In this document: positions 37,484 through 47,338 of the stretch, piece after piece
Layout: each line of letters begins with the position of its first letter
Numbering within the stretch: the first letter of the stretch is position 1
The notes under the pieces: model-generated
The model's database searches: none
What the model was told of the DNA's origin: nothing
What the model saw: the letters and a program-made list of their open reading frames with translations, nothing else
Source: Pseudomonas sp. AOB-7
GTDB taxonomy: Bacteria; Pseudomonadota; Gammaproteobacteria; Pseudomonadales; Pseudomonadaceae
DNA: 64,000 nt
NCBI RefSeq assembly: GCF_003696305.1
Contig: NZ_RFFK01000005.1
Location: 62,001-126,000, forward strand
Reading direction: 5' to 3'
Position numbers and translations under genes: made by a program

Positions 37484-39370
37484 ATGCTGTCCGCCGTCGC
37501 GCGCTACCAGAAACTGCTGTCCAGCGCCCTCGCCCGCTACTTCCCCCGCACCACCGCCTACCTACGCGCCGAGCGTGAGGCCGCCCAGCCGCGCCAGCCG
37601 GCGCGCAAACCGGCGAAGAAGAAAACCGCCGGCGGCAAAGCCGGCAAGCGCCAGCAAAAGGCCGACAAACCCGGCCCCGCGGGTATCTACCCCGCTGCCA
37701 GGCTCAAGGTGGACGATGCGCAGATCCAGGCCATGCGCCAGCGCGTCGCCGAGGCGGTGCGCGCCGGGCTGATCGGCGCCCCCTCGGACGAGCAATGGGC
37801 GATGATCCTCTGCCGCGCGCCGCTGACGCGCATCTTCGCCGGCGCCGGCTCGGGCAAGTCCAGCACCCTGGTACTGCGCGTGGTGTTCATGCTCTGCCAC
37901 CTGCATATCGACCCGGCGCGGCTGACGGTGATTTCCTTCACCAACGCCTCCTGCGCCGAGCTGCGCGAACGCCTGCAGCGGCTGCTGGACTTCTGGCGCT
38001 ACCCGCACGATACGCGCCAGTGCGTGCGCACCTTCCACTCGGCGATGGCGACGCTGGCCAAGGAAGAGCTGGGCAACCCGCGCTGGTTCGAGCAACTCGA
38101 CGAACCCGGCGAGGAACCGGACAACCCGCTGGCCGGCGGCCGCCTGCGTCCGGCGCAGCAGCGCCTGCTCAAGCAGGCCTACCAGAGTGCCTATGCCGCG
38201 GACGCGCGCTTTCGCACACTGGTGCATCGCCTGCTCAGGCTAGCCGCGCCGCAGGAGCCGCCGCAGGGCAAGCCCAAGGCGCCACTGGACGCCTGCAAGC
38301 TGGCCGGCGAATTCGCCGCGCAGCCGCTGTTCGAGCTGCTACACAGCCAGGCCGGTTTCGCCGAAAGCCTGGGTCTGCGTCTCGACCGTCTGGACGTCAA
38401 GGCGCTCGACTGCGGCGCGCGCGAGCGCGACTTCATCGAGGCCATGCAGCTGTTCCACGGGCACTTCGACGCCCTGCTGCAACGCCAGGGGCTGATGAGC
38501 TTCAACGGCGCCTTCCAGCGACTGAGCGAGCGCCTGCAGCGGGACGGCGGCAAACCGGGCCAGGCTCTGCTCGCCCTCGGCCATCTGCTGATCGACGAAT
38601 TCCAGGACATCTCGCCGCAGATCCTGCAGTGGCTGCAAGCCGTACACAGAGAACTCGCCCGACATGGCGAGACGCTCAGCCTGATGGCCATCGGCGACGA
38701 CTGGCAGTCGATCTACGGCTGGCGCGGCAGCTCGCCGGAGCTGTTCATCGACTTCGACCGCCACTTCCCCAGCAAGGGCCGCGGCAAGAGCACCACCCTG
38801 CTATTGGGCACCAACTACCGCAGCGTCGAGGCGGTGATCCGCGACGGCGAACGGGTACTGGCCGGCGTGGCACGCAAGCAGGACAAGACCAGCATCGCGC
38901 ACAAGGCCATGCAGCCGGGCGATCACGGCGTCAAGCTGATCCAGCGTTTCGAGCTGGCCAGCGGCATGCCGCGCCTGCTCGCAGACATCGGCGCGCAATG
39001 CGCCCACGTCGCCACGCGCGCCAACGCCGACCGCACCGCCGTGCTGCTGCTGAGCCGGCGCAACGAGCCGCTGCAACAGATCCGCGCGCAGCTGGACAAG
39101 CAACTGCCGGTCAAGACCATGACCATCCACCGCGCTAAGGGCCTGCAGGCCGAGGTGGCGATCATCCTCGACGACTGCCTGCCGGCGGAGCCACACCCGC
39201 TGCGCAACGCCCTCTACGCCCACTGCGGCTTCTTCGCCGGCAGCTACGATCAGGCCATGCAGGACGAGACCCTGCGCCTGGCCTACGTGGCCATCACCCG
39301 CGGGGTGAGCCGGGTGCTCTGGTATACGCGCAAGGCGCAGGGGGCGACGCGCTCGCTTCAGGGCGGCTGA
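37484..39370 (+). CDS. UvrD/Rep superfamily DNA helicase
   Basis: The protein has 628 residues. An N-terminal basic, Lys/Ala-rich linker (about 35-68) precedes the helicase core. A Q-motif (PSDEQWAMI), Walker A AGAGSGKSST (119-128), Walker B DEFQD (371-375), GDDWQSIYGWRG (motif III-like), TNYRS and the C-terminal TIHRAKGLQAE and YVAITRG motifs are all present. This is a superfamily 1A 3'-5' DNA helicase resembling helicase IV rather than UvrD or Rep themselves. There is no nuclease domain. Its cellular role is not evident from the context. Confidence 0.88.
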   Translation: MLSAVARYQKLLSSALARYFPRTTAYLRAEREAAQPRQPARKPAKKKTAGGKAGKRQQKADKPGPAGIYPAARLKVDDAQIQAMRQRVAEAVRAGLIGAPSDEQWAMILCRAPLTRIFAGAGSGKSSTLVLRVVFMLCHLHIDPARLTVISFTNASCAELRERLQRLLDFWRYPHDTRQCVRTFHSAMATLAKEELGNPRWFEQLDEPGEEPDNPLAGGRLRPAQQRLLKQAYQSAYAADARFRTLVHRLLRLAAPQEPPQGKPKAPLDACKLAGEFAAQPLFELLHSQAGFAESLGLRLDRLDVKALDCGARERDFIEAMQLFHGHFDALLQRQGLMSFNGAFQRLSERLQRDGGKPGQALLALGHLLIDEFQDISPQILQWLQAVHRELARHGETLSLMAIGDDWQSIYGWRGSSPELFIDFDRHFPSKGRGKSTTLLLGTNYRSVEAVIRDGERVLAGVARKQDKTSIAHKAMQPGDHGVKLIQRFELASGMPRLLADIGAQCAHVATRANADRTAVLLLSRRNEPLQQIRAQLDKQLPVKTMTIHRAKGLQAEVAIILDDCLPAEPHPLRNALYAHCGFFAGSYDQAMQDETLRLAYVAITRGVSRVLWYTRKAQGATRSLQGG

Positions 39371-39420
39371 GCCGACGCTGAGCAATGCGCCGGGACTTTT
39401 TCGCCGGCAAGCAAGAATTG

Positions 39421-39532
39421 CCTGGAGCAGCTCCTGACGTCGCCCGCGACAGCCCCGAGGCTTGCCGCCAAGGCCGGTTACTACTCCTGCAAAACCGGCA
39501 TCTCCGCCATTCTTGGCGGTCAAATGGCAGGC
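39421..39532 (-). repeat. Intergenic repeat unit (copy C, diverged)
   Basis: Read on the minus strand, it has CCTGCCAT at its start, GGCGGCAAGCCTCGGGGCTG in the middle and TCGCGGGCGACGTC with a GGAGCAGCTCC hairpin at its end. This is the same block order as 5231-5302, with an extra segment of about 40 bp near its start. Confidence 0.5.
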
Positions 39533-39534
39533 AA

Positions 39535-39605
39535 CAAAAAATCGTCAGGAACGATTTTTGACGTCGCTTGCGACGGCCCCAAGGGTTGCCGCCATGGATG
39601 GCAGG
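39535..39605 (-). repeat. Intergenic repeat unit (copy B)
   Basis: The reverse complement runs CCTGCCATCC, ATGGCGGCAACCCTTGGGGC, CGTCGC, GCGACGTC, then an AAAATCGT/ACGATTTT hairpin and TTG. It matches 5231-5302 almost without gaps. Confidence 0.62.
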
Positions 39606-39612
39606 CAACAAA

Positions 39613-39635
39613 AAACCCGCCGAAGCGGGTTTCTT
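39613..39635. terminator. Terminator downstream of the UvrD-like helicase
   Basis: An AAACCCGC/GCGGGTTT stem (39613-39620 with 39625-39632) has a CGAA loop, followed by CTTCC on plus and TTTTTTGTTG on minus. The A run on the plus strand makes it most effective on the minus strand, for cytochrome b561 transcripts. Confidence 0.72.
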
Positions 39636-39796
39636 CCCAACCATCCGACATCCTGTCGGTGGCCATCCGGGCCTGGTCATCGTCCTTGATCCTCAGCGAT
39701 CCGTCGCTGCAGGGGATGGGTGTAGATTAAGGCGCCAGCCGGGGTGGCGACAGCGGCCAATGCCGCCGGCGCGTGTAAGACATTGGCTATAGCGCC

Positions 39797-40336
39797 TCAG
39801 CGCGCCCGCCCGATCATCCGCCCCAGCACGTCTGCCTCGCCCTGGCGGCGATGGACCAAGGCCATCGCCGCGTGGCCGAGGATCAGCGCCAGCAGCAGCC
39901 AGCCCAGGTTGCCGTGCAGCAGGTTGGCCGGGGCCATCAGCCATTCGATCTTCGGCCCGCTGAAACCGGCCATCAGTTCGATGCCGAAGGCGCTGAACTG
40001 GCGTCCGGAGCCGTACTGGCGCAGCAGCGCGAGCAGCGGCACCAGCAGCATCAGCGCATACAGCGCCAGGTGACCGAGCCGCGCCATGGCGTTGAGCGAG
40101 GCCGGCCGCCGGCTGCGGTTGGCCAGCGCCCAGAGCAGACGAACCAGCACCAGCGCCATCAGCAGCACGCCGGTGGGCTTGTGCGTGGCCCAGGCGAACT
40201 CGTCGAGGCTGGATTCCGCCAGCAGCAGGTGAACGAGGGTGGTGAAGAATTGCCAGCCCAACAGGGCGGCCATGCCCCAGTGCAGAATGCGGCTGACCAG
40301 GCCGTAGTGCTGGGCAGAGTCGTGGAGTGACGACAT
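39797..40336 (-). CDS. Cytochrome b561 family protein
   Basis: The protein has 179 residues. Four transmembrane helices carry conserved heme-ligand histidines (RILHWGM near residue 19, ATHKPTGVL near 52 and LLHGNLGW near 140, GHAAMALVHRR near 158). It belongs to the CybB type of di-heme membrane cytochromes that move electrons from the quinone pool or superoxide. There is no partner gene in an operon. ATG at 40336 follows GAGAGGAA. Confidence 0.9.
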   Translation of the reverse strand: MSSLHDSAQHYGLVSRILHWGMAALLGWQFFTTLVHLLLAESSLDEFAWATHKPTGVLLMALVLVRLLWALANRSRRPASLNAMARLGHLALYALMLLVPLLALLRQYGSGRQFSAFGIELMAGFSGPKIEWLMAPANLLHGNLGWLLLALILGHAAMALVHRRQGEADVLGRMIGRAR

Positions 40337-40534
40337 CGTGGTTCCTCTCGAATGTCAGAAGCGGGTGAACACAGGCTCAGGCAACAACCCGGCGCAGCGC
40401 CTTGACCTCAAGCAAGGCCGACGGCCGGAGTCATTACCGACCCGGTTCGGCGCACAGGGTGCCGCATGTCGCAGACCGCCGACCGCGCCCAGATGTAAAC
40501 AACTGTGTCGACGCCCGGCGCACCGGGCGCCGGC

Positions 40535-43081
40535 TCAGCGCTCGCGCAGCGCGGCGTGGGCGTCTCGCCAGGCCTGCTGCCGGGTATCCTGCCAGATGCG
40601 CGCATGCAGGCGCGCCATGCCGTCGGGGTCGTTGAGCAGGCGCCAGCGGGTCGCCTCGACGCTGCCATGCGGGCCGGCGGCGAGGATTTCCGCGAGGCGC
40701 GCCTCGCGCAGCGCCTCGGCCGCCGGCACCACCTTGGCGTGGCGGGCCCGGGCCATGGCGCAGACCAGGGCGTTGTACAGCGGGTCGACCGCCGCGCGCA
40801 GGAAGCCCTGCTGCAGCGCCCGCGCACTGTTCAACCGTTCGTACTCGGCGGTATTGCTCAGCTCGCGCGGCACCTGGTGCTCCTCGGGAATCAGGAACAG
40901 CTTGCTGCGCCGCGCCGCCAGGCCGGGCGCGGTACGGCTGGTCAGCACCGACACCACCGGCGAAAGCACCAGGGATACGACGATGGGCGCCAGCCACCAG
41001 AGGAAGTCCGGGTTCAGCCAGCCGACCAGCGCCGTCCAGCCGATCCCCAGCAGCACCTGCGAGCCATGGCGGCGCCAGGCCTCGCTCCAGGGCGTGGCGT
41101 CATCCACCCGCTGCGGCGAATTCCACTGCACCGACCAGCCGAGGAAGGCTGCGGTGACGAACAGGCTGTGAAACAGCATGCGCACCGGTGCCAGCAGCAC
41201 CGAGCACAAGGTTTCCAGCAGCATCGACAGCAGCACGCGCAGGCGCCCGCCATAGGCTTCCGCGCCCTGGATCCAGATCAGCAGCACGCTGAGCAGCTTG
41301 GGCAGGAACAACAGGGTCATGGTCGCGGAGAACAGCGCCACGGCCTCCATCGGCTGCCAGCGCGGCCACAGCGGATAGAGCTGGTTGGGCTGCAGGAAGT
41401 ACTCCGGCACCATCAGCGTATGGATCGCCAGCAGGCCGGTGGACAGCAGCAGGAACAGCAGCCACAGCGGCGCCGACAGGTAGGACATGACGCCGGTGAG
41501 GAATACCACGCGGTGCACCGCGTGCATGCCGCGCACCAGGAACAGACGGAAGTTCATCAGGTTGCCGTGGCACCAGCGACGGTCACGCTTGAGCTCGTCG
41601 AGCAGGTTCGGCGGCAGCTCCTCGTAGCTGCCCGGCAGGTCGTAGGCGATCCATACGCCCCAGCCGGCGCGGCGCATCAGCGCGGCCTCGACGAAATCGT
41701 GGGAAAGAATCGCGCCGGCGAAGGCGCCGGTACCCGGCAGCGGAGCCAGGGCGCAGTGCTCGATGAAGGGTTTGACCCGGATGATCGCGTTGTGGCCCCA
41801 GTAATGCGATTCACCGAGCTGCCAGAAGTTGAGGCCGGCGGTGAACAGCGGGCCGTAGACGCTGGTGGCGAACTGCTGCAGGCGCGCATAGAGGGTGTCC
41901 ATGCCCGAGGCCTTGGGCGCGGTCTGGATGATGCCGGCGCCGGGGTTGGCCTCCATCAGGCGCACCAGGCGGGTCAGGCATTCGCCGCTCATCACACTGT
42001 CGGCGTCGAGCACCACCATGTAGCGGTAGTTGCTGCCCCAGCGGCGGCAGAAGTCGTCGATGTTGCCGCTCTTGCGCTTCACCCGCCGCCGGCGACGGCG
42101 GTAGAAGATCTGGCCGAAGCCCTCCACCTCGCGACACAGCTCCAGCCAGGCCTGCTGCTCGGCGACGCAGATGTCCGGGTCGTTGCTGTCGCTGAGGATG
42201 AAGAAGTCGAAGTGATCGAGCTGGCCGGTTTCGCGCAGCGACTCGAAGGTCGCGCGCAGGCCGGCGAACACCCTGGGCACGTGCTCATTGGCGATCGGCA
42301 TGACCAGCGCGGTGCGCGCCCGCGGCGAGATCGGCTCGTCGCCGCAGCTGCTGGCCGAGATGCTGTAGCGGTCGCGCCCCTTGAGCAACTGGAAGAAGCC
42401 CATCAGCGCGGTCCAGAAGCCCATAGACACCCAGCAGAACAGCAGGGCGAACAACGCCAGGATGCTGGTCTGCACCAGATACGGCAGGATCTGCCGCGCC
42501 GATTCCTGCCAGGGCTGCTCGAACACCAGGCCCAGGTCGACCAGCGACCAGCCCTGGTAGGGCAGCACCGACTTCATGTACCAGGTGGCGACCACCGTCT
42601 GCACCAGCATCAGCACCAGCAGCGCGCTGCGCCGCACGGCGGCGACATGGCGCCAGTGCGCCTCGCTGAAATCCTCGGCCTCGCGGGTGCGCGGTCGCGG
42701 CGCCGGCTGCTCGCCCTTCAGGCGGCGCCAGCCGCGCTGCAGAATATTGGTCTGCCAGGGCTCGGGCACCATGCGCGTGCGCTTGATCGGCGGGGTGGAA
42801 TCGATGGCGGGACGGCCCTGGTGATCCTGCACGATGCGGCAGCCGCGTTCGAGCGCATCCGGCCAGCCGAGCGCCAGGCGCGCCGGCACCGAGTCGAGCA
42901 GTTCTCGGGTCTCCCCGAGCGCCTCGGGCGGCGCCGGCTCCGGCGTCTGCAGCGCATGGTGCAACGCGGCCAGGTCGCCGCCCTGCTCGAGCTGGCGCGC
43001 CAGTGCCTGCTGGCGCTCGGGGTCGAGCGGCAGTTCGTCGAGGTAATGCTGGATCAGCGTGGCGTCAGGGGAGTTATTCAT
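40535..43081 (-). CDS. opgH: Osmoregulated periplasmic glucan glucosyltransferase OpgH
   Basis: The protein has 848 residues. It polymerises glucose from UDP-glucose into the beta-1,2-linked backbone and exports it. A large N-terminal cytoplasmic segment and two transmembrane helices (about 150-215) precede a GT2 catalytic domain: [11 protein letters not shown] contains the DxD-type motif and RDRRWCHGN the (Q/R)xxRW motif. About six further membrane helices follow. The start overlaps the end of opgG by 8 bp, so the pair is an operon in the order opgG-opgH. Confidence 0.95.
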   Translation of the reverse strand: MNNSPDATLIQHYLDELPLDPERQQALARQLEQGGDLAALHHALQTPEPAPPEALGETRELLDSVPARLALGWPDALERGCRIVQDHQGRPAIDSTPPIKRTRMVPEPWQTNILQRGWRRLKGEQPAPRPRTREAEDFSEAHWRHVAAVRRSALLVLMLVQTVVATWYMKSVLPYQGWSLVDLGLVFEQPWQESARQILPYLVQTSILALFALLFCWVSMGFWTALMGFFQLLKGRDRYSISASSCGDEPISPRARTALVMPIANEHVPRVFAGLRATFESLRETGQLDHFDFFILSDSNDPDICVAEQQAWLELCREVEGFGQIFYRRRRRRVKRKSGNIDDFCRRWGSNYRYMVVLDADSVMSGECLTRLVRLMEANPGAGIIQTAPKASGMDTLYARLQQFATSVYGPLFTAGLNFWQLGESHYWGHNAIIRVKPFIEHCALAPLPGTGAFAGAILSHDFVEAALMRRAGWGVWIAYDLPGSYEELPPNLLDELKRDRRWCHGNLMNFRLFLVRGMHAVHRVVFLTGVMSYLSAPLWLLFLLLSTGLLAIHTLMVPEYFLQPNQLYPLWPRWQPMEAVALFSATMTLLFLPKLLSVLLIWIQGAEAYGGRLRVLLSMLLETLCSVLLAPVRMLFHSLFVTAAFLGWSVQWNSPQRVDDATPWSEAWRRHGSQVLLGIGWTALVGWLNPDFLWWLAPIVVSLVLSPVVSVLTSRTAPGLAARRSKLFLIPEEHQVPRELSNTAEYERLNSARALQQGFLRAAVDPLYNALVCAMARARHAKVVPAAEALREARLAEILAAGPHGSVEATRWRLLNDPDGMARLHARIWQDTRQQAWRDAHAALRER

Positions 43082-44633
43082 GGGCAGGCAGCTGATAGCT
43101 CCAGGTTTCCGACAGGGGTTTGCCGTCCTCGACCAGGGCGGCGCGCATTTCCACCGGCTGCGCCGGGTCCTTGATCTTGACCCGCAGGGTCAGGCGCCAG
43201 CCCCGGCTCACCGGGTTGTAGCGCAGGCTGTTTTCCAGCAGCTCGGCGTTGCCGTCGACGCTGGCCTGCACCGTCGGCGGCGCCTCGGCCTTGCGCTTGG
43301 CCAGCCGCGGGCCGACGAAATCCACCAGCAGGGCGGTGCTGCCGTCGGGCTGGCGGATCAGGTTGGCCTGCTTGACGTCGCCCTCCGACAGCCGGGTCTG
43401 GCTGACCCAGGCCAGCTGCGGGTCGTGCAGCGCCGCCTCGTCGCGACTGAAGTGCAGGCGGTAGGCGATATCCAGCGGCTGGCCGACCGCGGGCAGCTTG
43501 TCGGGGCGCCACAGGGCGACGATGTTGTCGTTGGTCTCGTCGGGGGTGGGAATCTCCACCAGCTCGACGTGGCCCGGGCCCCAGTCGCCGAGGGTCTCGA
43601 CCCAGGCGCTGGGACGCAGCTCATAGCGGTCGTCGAGATCCTGGTACTGGGCGAAGTCGCGGCCGCGCTGGAGCAGGCCGAAGCCGCGCGGGTTGTCGAT
43701 GCGGTAGCTGCTGACGTTGAGCCGCTGCGGGTTGTTCAGCGGGCGCCACAGCCACTCGCCGTTGCCGGCGTGGATGGCCAGGCCGTCGGAGTCGTGCAAC
43801 TCGGGCCGGTAGTTGGGCCGCGGCCAGGGCTGGTTGGCGCCGAACAGGTACATGCTGGTCAGCGGCGCAATGCCGAGCTTTTCCACCGAGTCGCGCAGAT
43901 ACAGCCTGGCCTCGACGTCGAGCACGCTGTCCTCGCCCGGCTTGATTTCCATGCGGTAGGCGCCGGTGGCGCGCGGCGAGTCGAGCAGCGCGTAGATCAC
44001 CAGGCTGCGTCGGTCGGCCTGCGGCTGCTCGATCCAGAACTCGCTGAAGCGCGGGAATTCCTCGCCGGACGGCAACGCGGTGTCGATCGCCAGGCCGCGT
44101 GCCGACAGGCCGTAGACCTGGCCCTTGCCGACGACGCGGAAGTAGCTGGCGCCGAGCACGCTCATCAGCTCGTCGTGCTTGTCCGCCGCGTTCAGCGGGT
44201 GGATCACCTTGAAACCGGCGAAACCGAGGTTCTCCAGTTCGCCGGGCTGCACCGGCAGATCGGCGAAGTCGAACATGGCCGGATCGTAGCGAATCTCGCG
44301 CACGCCCGTGGCGGTGACTTCGTTGATCTTCACCGGCAGGTCGAAGTGCATGCCCTGGTGGAAGAAATACAGCTGGAACGGCGTCTTGCCGTCGCGCCAG
44401 TGCGCCTGGTCCTCGCGAAAGCGCAGCTTCTGATAGTCGGCGAAGGCCAGCTCGCGCAGCGCCCCCGGCAGATTGCTCTGCGGCGCGTTGTAACCCTCGG
44501 CGGCCAGGGCCTTGGCCTTGACCGCCACATCGTCCAGATCGAACGCCCAGCTGTGGGCGGCGAACAGCAGGGGAACCGCCCAGAGGGCCAGCTTGCCGGC
44601 CTTGCCCAGACGGGTTGCAGAACAACGACTCAT
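43074..44633 (-). CDS. opgG: Periplasmic glucan biosynthesis protein OpgG
   Basis: The protein has 519 residues. ATG at 44633 is chosen because GGAGG lies 8 nt upstream and it opens a normal signal peptide (about 1-30, ending HSWA). A far upstream start adds unrelated residues. The mature protein is the two-domain MdoG fold, including RYDPAMFDF and the [20 protein letters not shown] region. OpgG acts in the periplasm on the newly made glucan; recent work on the family reports beta-1,2-glucanase activity. It is the first gene of the opgGH operon. Confidence 0.95.
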   Translation of the reverse strand: MSRCSATRLGKAGKLALWAVPLLFAAHSWAFDLDDVAVKAKALAAEGYNAPQSNLPGALRELAFADYQKLRFREDQAHWRDGKTPFQLYFFHQGMHFDLPVKINEVTATGVREIRYDPAMFDFADLPVQPGELENLGFAGFKVIHPLNAADKHDELMSVLGASYFRVVGKGQVYGLSARGLAIDTALPSGEEFPRFSEFWIEQPQADRRSLVIYALLDSPRATGAYRMEIKPGEDSVLDVEARLYLRDSVEKLGIAPLTSMYLFGANQPWPRPNYRPELHDSDGLAIHAGNGEWLWRPLNNPQRLNVSSYRIDNPRGFGLLQRGRDFAQYQDLDDRYELRPSAWVETLGDWGPGHVELVEIPTPDETNDNIVALWRPDKLPAVGQPLDIAYRLHFSRDEAALHDPQLAWVSQTRLSEGDVKQANLIRQPDGSTALLVDFVGPRLAKRKAEAPPTVQASVDGNAELLENSLRYNPVSRGWRLTLRVKIKDPAQPVEMRAALVEDGKPLSETWSYQLPAHE

Positions 44634-44867
44634 TGACACACGGCCTCCAGGGCGACGCAGATTGACGGGCAGCGGCCAGCCCACGGGGCGCCGCTGCACG
44701 GAAATTGAAATCAGGCGAATGATGCAAAGACAACGCGAGCGCCGTGCAGACGGCCAACCGGACGGCGGCGCCCCTGCATGCGCGTTTTTTCTGCGCATTA
44801 TCACCAGATCGCGGTATCCGGCACAGGGGCCCGCACAGCTATATTTTCGCCTGCCCGCAGCACCCGC

Positions 44868-47159
44868 TCAGTCGCGCGGCAGAAGCTCGAAGCGCGCCTC
44901 CTGCACGGTGGCCGAATCCAGCCCGAGCTGCACGCGGAACGTCCCCGGTTCGCTGATGTGACGCAGCTCGGCATCGAAGAAACGCAACATGCCCTCGTCG
45001 ATCTCGAAGCTCAGCTCGCGCGCCTCGCCTGCTTCCAGCTTGACCCTGCGAAAATCCTTGAGTTCCTTGACCGGGCGGATCACCGAGGCGGCCTCGTCGT
45101 GCAGATACAGCTGCACCACCGTGGCGCCGGCGCGCGGGCCGCGGTTGTGCAGGGTGACGCTGACCTGGATCTTCTCGCCCGGGCGCAGGCGCTCGGCGGA
45201 CAGCCGCGGCGGCGACAGCGAGAACTCGCTGTAGCTCAGGCCGTAGCCGAACGGATAGAGCGGGCCGTTGCGCTCCTCGAAGTACTGCGAGGTGTAGTTG
45301 CCGGGATCCCCGCCGTACGGCCGGCCCAGGCGCAGGTGGTTGTAGTAGGTGGGGATCTGCCCCACCGAGCGCGGGAAGGAGATCGGCAGCTTGCCCGCCG
45401 GGTTGTGCGCGCCGAACAGCACGTCGGCGATGGCGTGGCCGCCCTCGATGCCGCTGTACCAGGTCTCGAGTATGGCGTCGGCGTTGGCCTGCTCCCAGCC
45501 CAGGGACAGCGGCCGGCCGTTCATCAGCACCAGCACCAGCGGCTTGCCGGTGGCCTTGAGCGCGCGCAGCAGGGCCTGCTGGCTGTCCGGCAGGTCCAGG
45601 CGGGTGCGGCTGGAGGACTCGTGCGACATGCCGCGGGCCTCGCCCACCGCGGCGACTATGACGTCGGCCTGCTGCGCCACGCGCACCGCCTCATCAAGCA
45701 TGGCCGCGGGGCTGCGCGCGTCCTGCACCACCTCCGGACGGTCCCAGTTGAGGTGGTTGAGGTACTCGACCACCCGCGCATCGTCGGTGACGTTGGCGCC
45801 GCGCGCATACAGCAGCTGGCCCTGGCCGCCGAGCGCGGCCGCCATGCCCTGGCGCAGGGTCACCGCCTGTTCGGCGCGGCCGGCCGCCGACCAGCTGCCG
45901 AGCATGTCCACCTGGGAGTCGGCCAGCGGACCGATCAGGGCGATGCGCCTGTCCTTGCGCAGCGGCAGGGTGGCGTCGCGGTTTTCCAGCAGCACCAGGG
46001 CATCGCGCGCCATCGCCCGCGCCGCGGCGCGGTGCAGACGGTTTTCGGCGTAGACCTCGGCAGGATCGTCGGCGGCGCGGCCGATGCGCCGGAACGGATC
46101 GTGGAACAGGCCGAGATCGTACTTGGCGCCCAGCACCGCGGCCACCGCCTCGTCGAGCAGCGCCTCGTCCACCTCGCCGCTGCGCACCAGACCGGGCAGC
46201 TCCTCGAGGTAGAGGCTGTCGGCCATGCTCATGCCGATACCGGCCTTGAGCGCCAGGCGCGCGGCCTCGCGGCCGTCGGCGGCGACGCCGTGGCGGATCA
46301 GCTCGGAGATGGCGCCGTGGTCGCTCAGCACCACGCCGCGAAAGCCCCAGTCGCGACGCAGCAGGTCGCGCAGCAGCCAGCTGTTGGCCGATGCCGGCAC
46401 GCCGTTGATCGCGTTGAGCGCCACCATCACCCCGCCGGCGCCGGCCTCCAGCGCCGCGCGGTAGGGCGGCAGGTAGTCCTGGTGCATGCGCAGCGGGCTC
46501 ATGTCGACCACGTTGTAGTCGCGCCCGCCCTCCACCGCGCCGTACAGGGCGAAGTGCTTGACGCTGGCCATGATGCGCTGCGGATCGCTCGGCGCGGCGC
46601 CCTGGAAGCCGCGCACCATGCGTGCGGCGATCTGCGAGACCAGCTGCGGGTCCTCGCCGAAGCCTTCGGAGGTGCGCCCCCAGCGCGGGTCGCGGGAAAT
46701 GTCCACGGTGGGCGCGAAGGTCATGTCCAGGCCGTCGGCACTGGCTTCCAGCGCCGCGATGCGGGCGCTGTTCTCGATGGCCTCGAGGTCCCAGCTGGAG
46801 GCCAGACCGAGGCCGATGGGAAAGGTGGTGCGATGGCCGTGGATCACGTCGTAGGCGAAGAACAGCGGGATGCCCAGGCGGCTGCGCAGCGCGGCCTGCT
46901 GCATGGGCCGGTTGTCCTGGCGGGTCACCGAGTTGAAGGTACCGCCGATGCGCCCGGCGGCGATCTCCTCGCGGATGCGCTCGGCGCTCATGTCGCCGCC
47001 GATGCTGATCAGGCGCAGCTGGCCGATCTTCTCCTGCAGGCTCATGCGCGCGATCAGCTCGCTGATCAGCACGTCGCGCTCGGCCACCGGCGGCGCCGCG
47101 AGGAGCAGGCCGGGAGCGGCGATCAGGGTGACAAACAGCAGGTGGCGCAGGCGTTTCAT
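44868..47159 (-). CDS. bglX: Periplasmic beta-glucosidase BglX (GH3)
   Basis: The protein has 763 residues from ATG at 47159, which opens a signal peptide (MKRLRHLLF... ending LLAA). Another ATG four codons earlier is possible. It is a three-domain glycoside hydrolase family 3 enzyme: TIM-barrel domain with the nucleophile Asp280 in VVLSDHGAI, alpha/beta sandwich domain with the acid/base region, and a C-terminal fibronectin III-like domain. It removes terminal beta-glucosyl units in the periplasm. It lies 234 bp upstream of opgGH on the same strand, so a role in turnover of periplasmic glucan is plausible. Confidence 0.93.
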   Translation of the reverse strand: MKRLRHLLFVTLIAAPGLLLAAPPVAERDVLISELIARMSLQEKIGQLRLISIGGDMSAERIREEIAAGRIGGTFNSVTRQDNRPMQQAALRSRLGIPLFFAYDVIHGHRTTFPIGLGLASSWDLEAIENSARIAALEASADGLDMTFAPTVDISRDPRWGRTSEGFGEDPQLVSQIAARMVRGFQGAAPSDPQRIMASVKHFALYGAVEGGRDYNVVDMSPLRMHQDYLPPYRAALEAGAGGVMVALNAINGVPASANSWLLRDLLRRDWGFRGVVLSDHGAISELIRHGVAADGREAARLALKAGIGMSMADSLYLEELPGLVRSGEVDEALLDEAVAAVLGAKYDLGLFHDPFRRIGRAADDPAEVYAENRLHRAAARAMARDALVLLENRDATLPLRKDRRIALIGPLADSQVDMLGSWSAAGRAEQAVTLRQGMAAALGGQGQLLYARGANVTDDARVVEYLNHLNWDRPEVVQDARSPAAMLDEAVRVAQQADVIVAAVGEARGMSHESSSRTRLDLPDSQQALLRALKATGKPLVLVLMNGRPLSLGWEQANADAILETWYSGIEGGHAIADVLFGAHNPAGKLPISFPRSVGQIPTYYNHLRLGRPYGGDPGNYTSQYFEERNGPLYPFGYGLSYSEFSLSPPRLSAERLRPGEKIQVSVTLHNRGPRAGATVVQLYLHDEAASVIRPVKELKDFRRVKLEAGEARELSFEIDEGMLRFFDAELRHISEPGTFRVQLGLDSATVQEARFELLPRD

Positions 47160-47250
47160 CGAGGTCGGCATCCGGGCACGAGGGCTGGGCAAAATTGTCG
47201 CCACGATACTCCGACTCCGCACGGCGCGCGCCGGGGGCGGGGAAAAAATT

Positions 47251-47275
47251 CGCGCTTGCACAAAGTTGCGCTTTT
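47251..47275. promoter_or_regulatory. Conserved 25-bp motif in the bglX/AraC divergent promoter region (copy 2)
   Basis: It begins CGCGCTTGCA and ends GTTGCGCTTTT, identical at 24 of 25 positions to 37381-37405. It lies 63 bp upstream of the AraC-type gene and 91 bp upstream of bglX on the other strand. It could serve autoregulation of the AraC protein. Confidence 0.65.
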
Positions 47276-47338
47276 TCTCCCCCGGGGGCTGGCGAGGCGG
47301 CAGCGGCGGCGTAGCATGGCGGCATCAGGGGGACGGCG

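Larger units (their letters stand above)
39371..39796. other. 426-bp non-coding spacer of repeated terminator units
   Basis: There is no gene with support here. The left 240 bp consist of at least two minus-strand copies of the intergenic repeat (39421-39532 and 39535-39605), each tied to a hairpin. A perfect terminator stem (39613-39632) follows. The right 160 bp are featureless GC-rich sequence leading to the cytochrome b561 stop. Confidence 0.65.

Noticed and set aside
40505..43174. 889-codon plus-strand frame opposite opgH
   Set aside because: Shadow frame; opgH has the full GT2 motif set and overlaps opgG properly.
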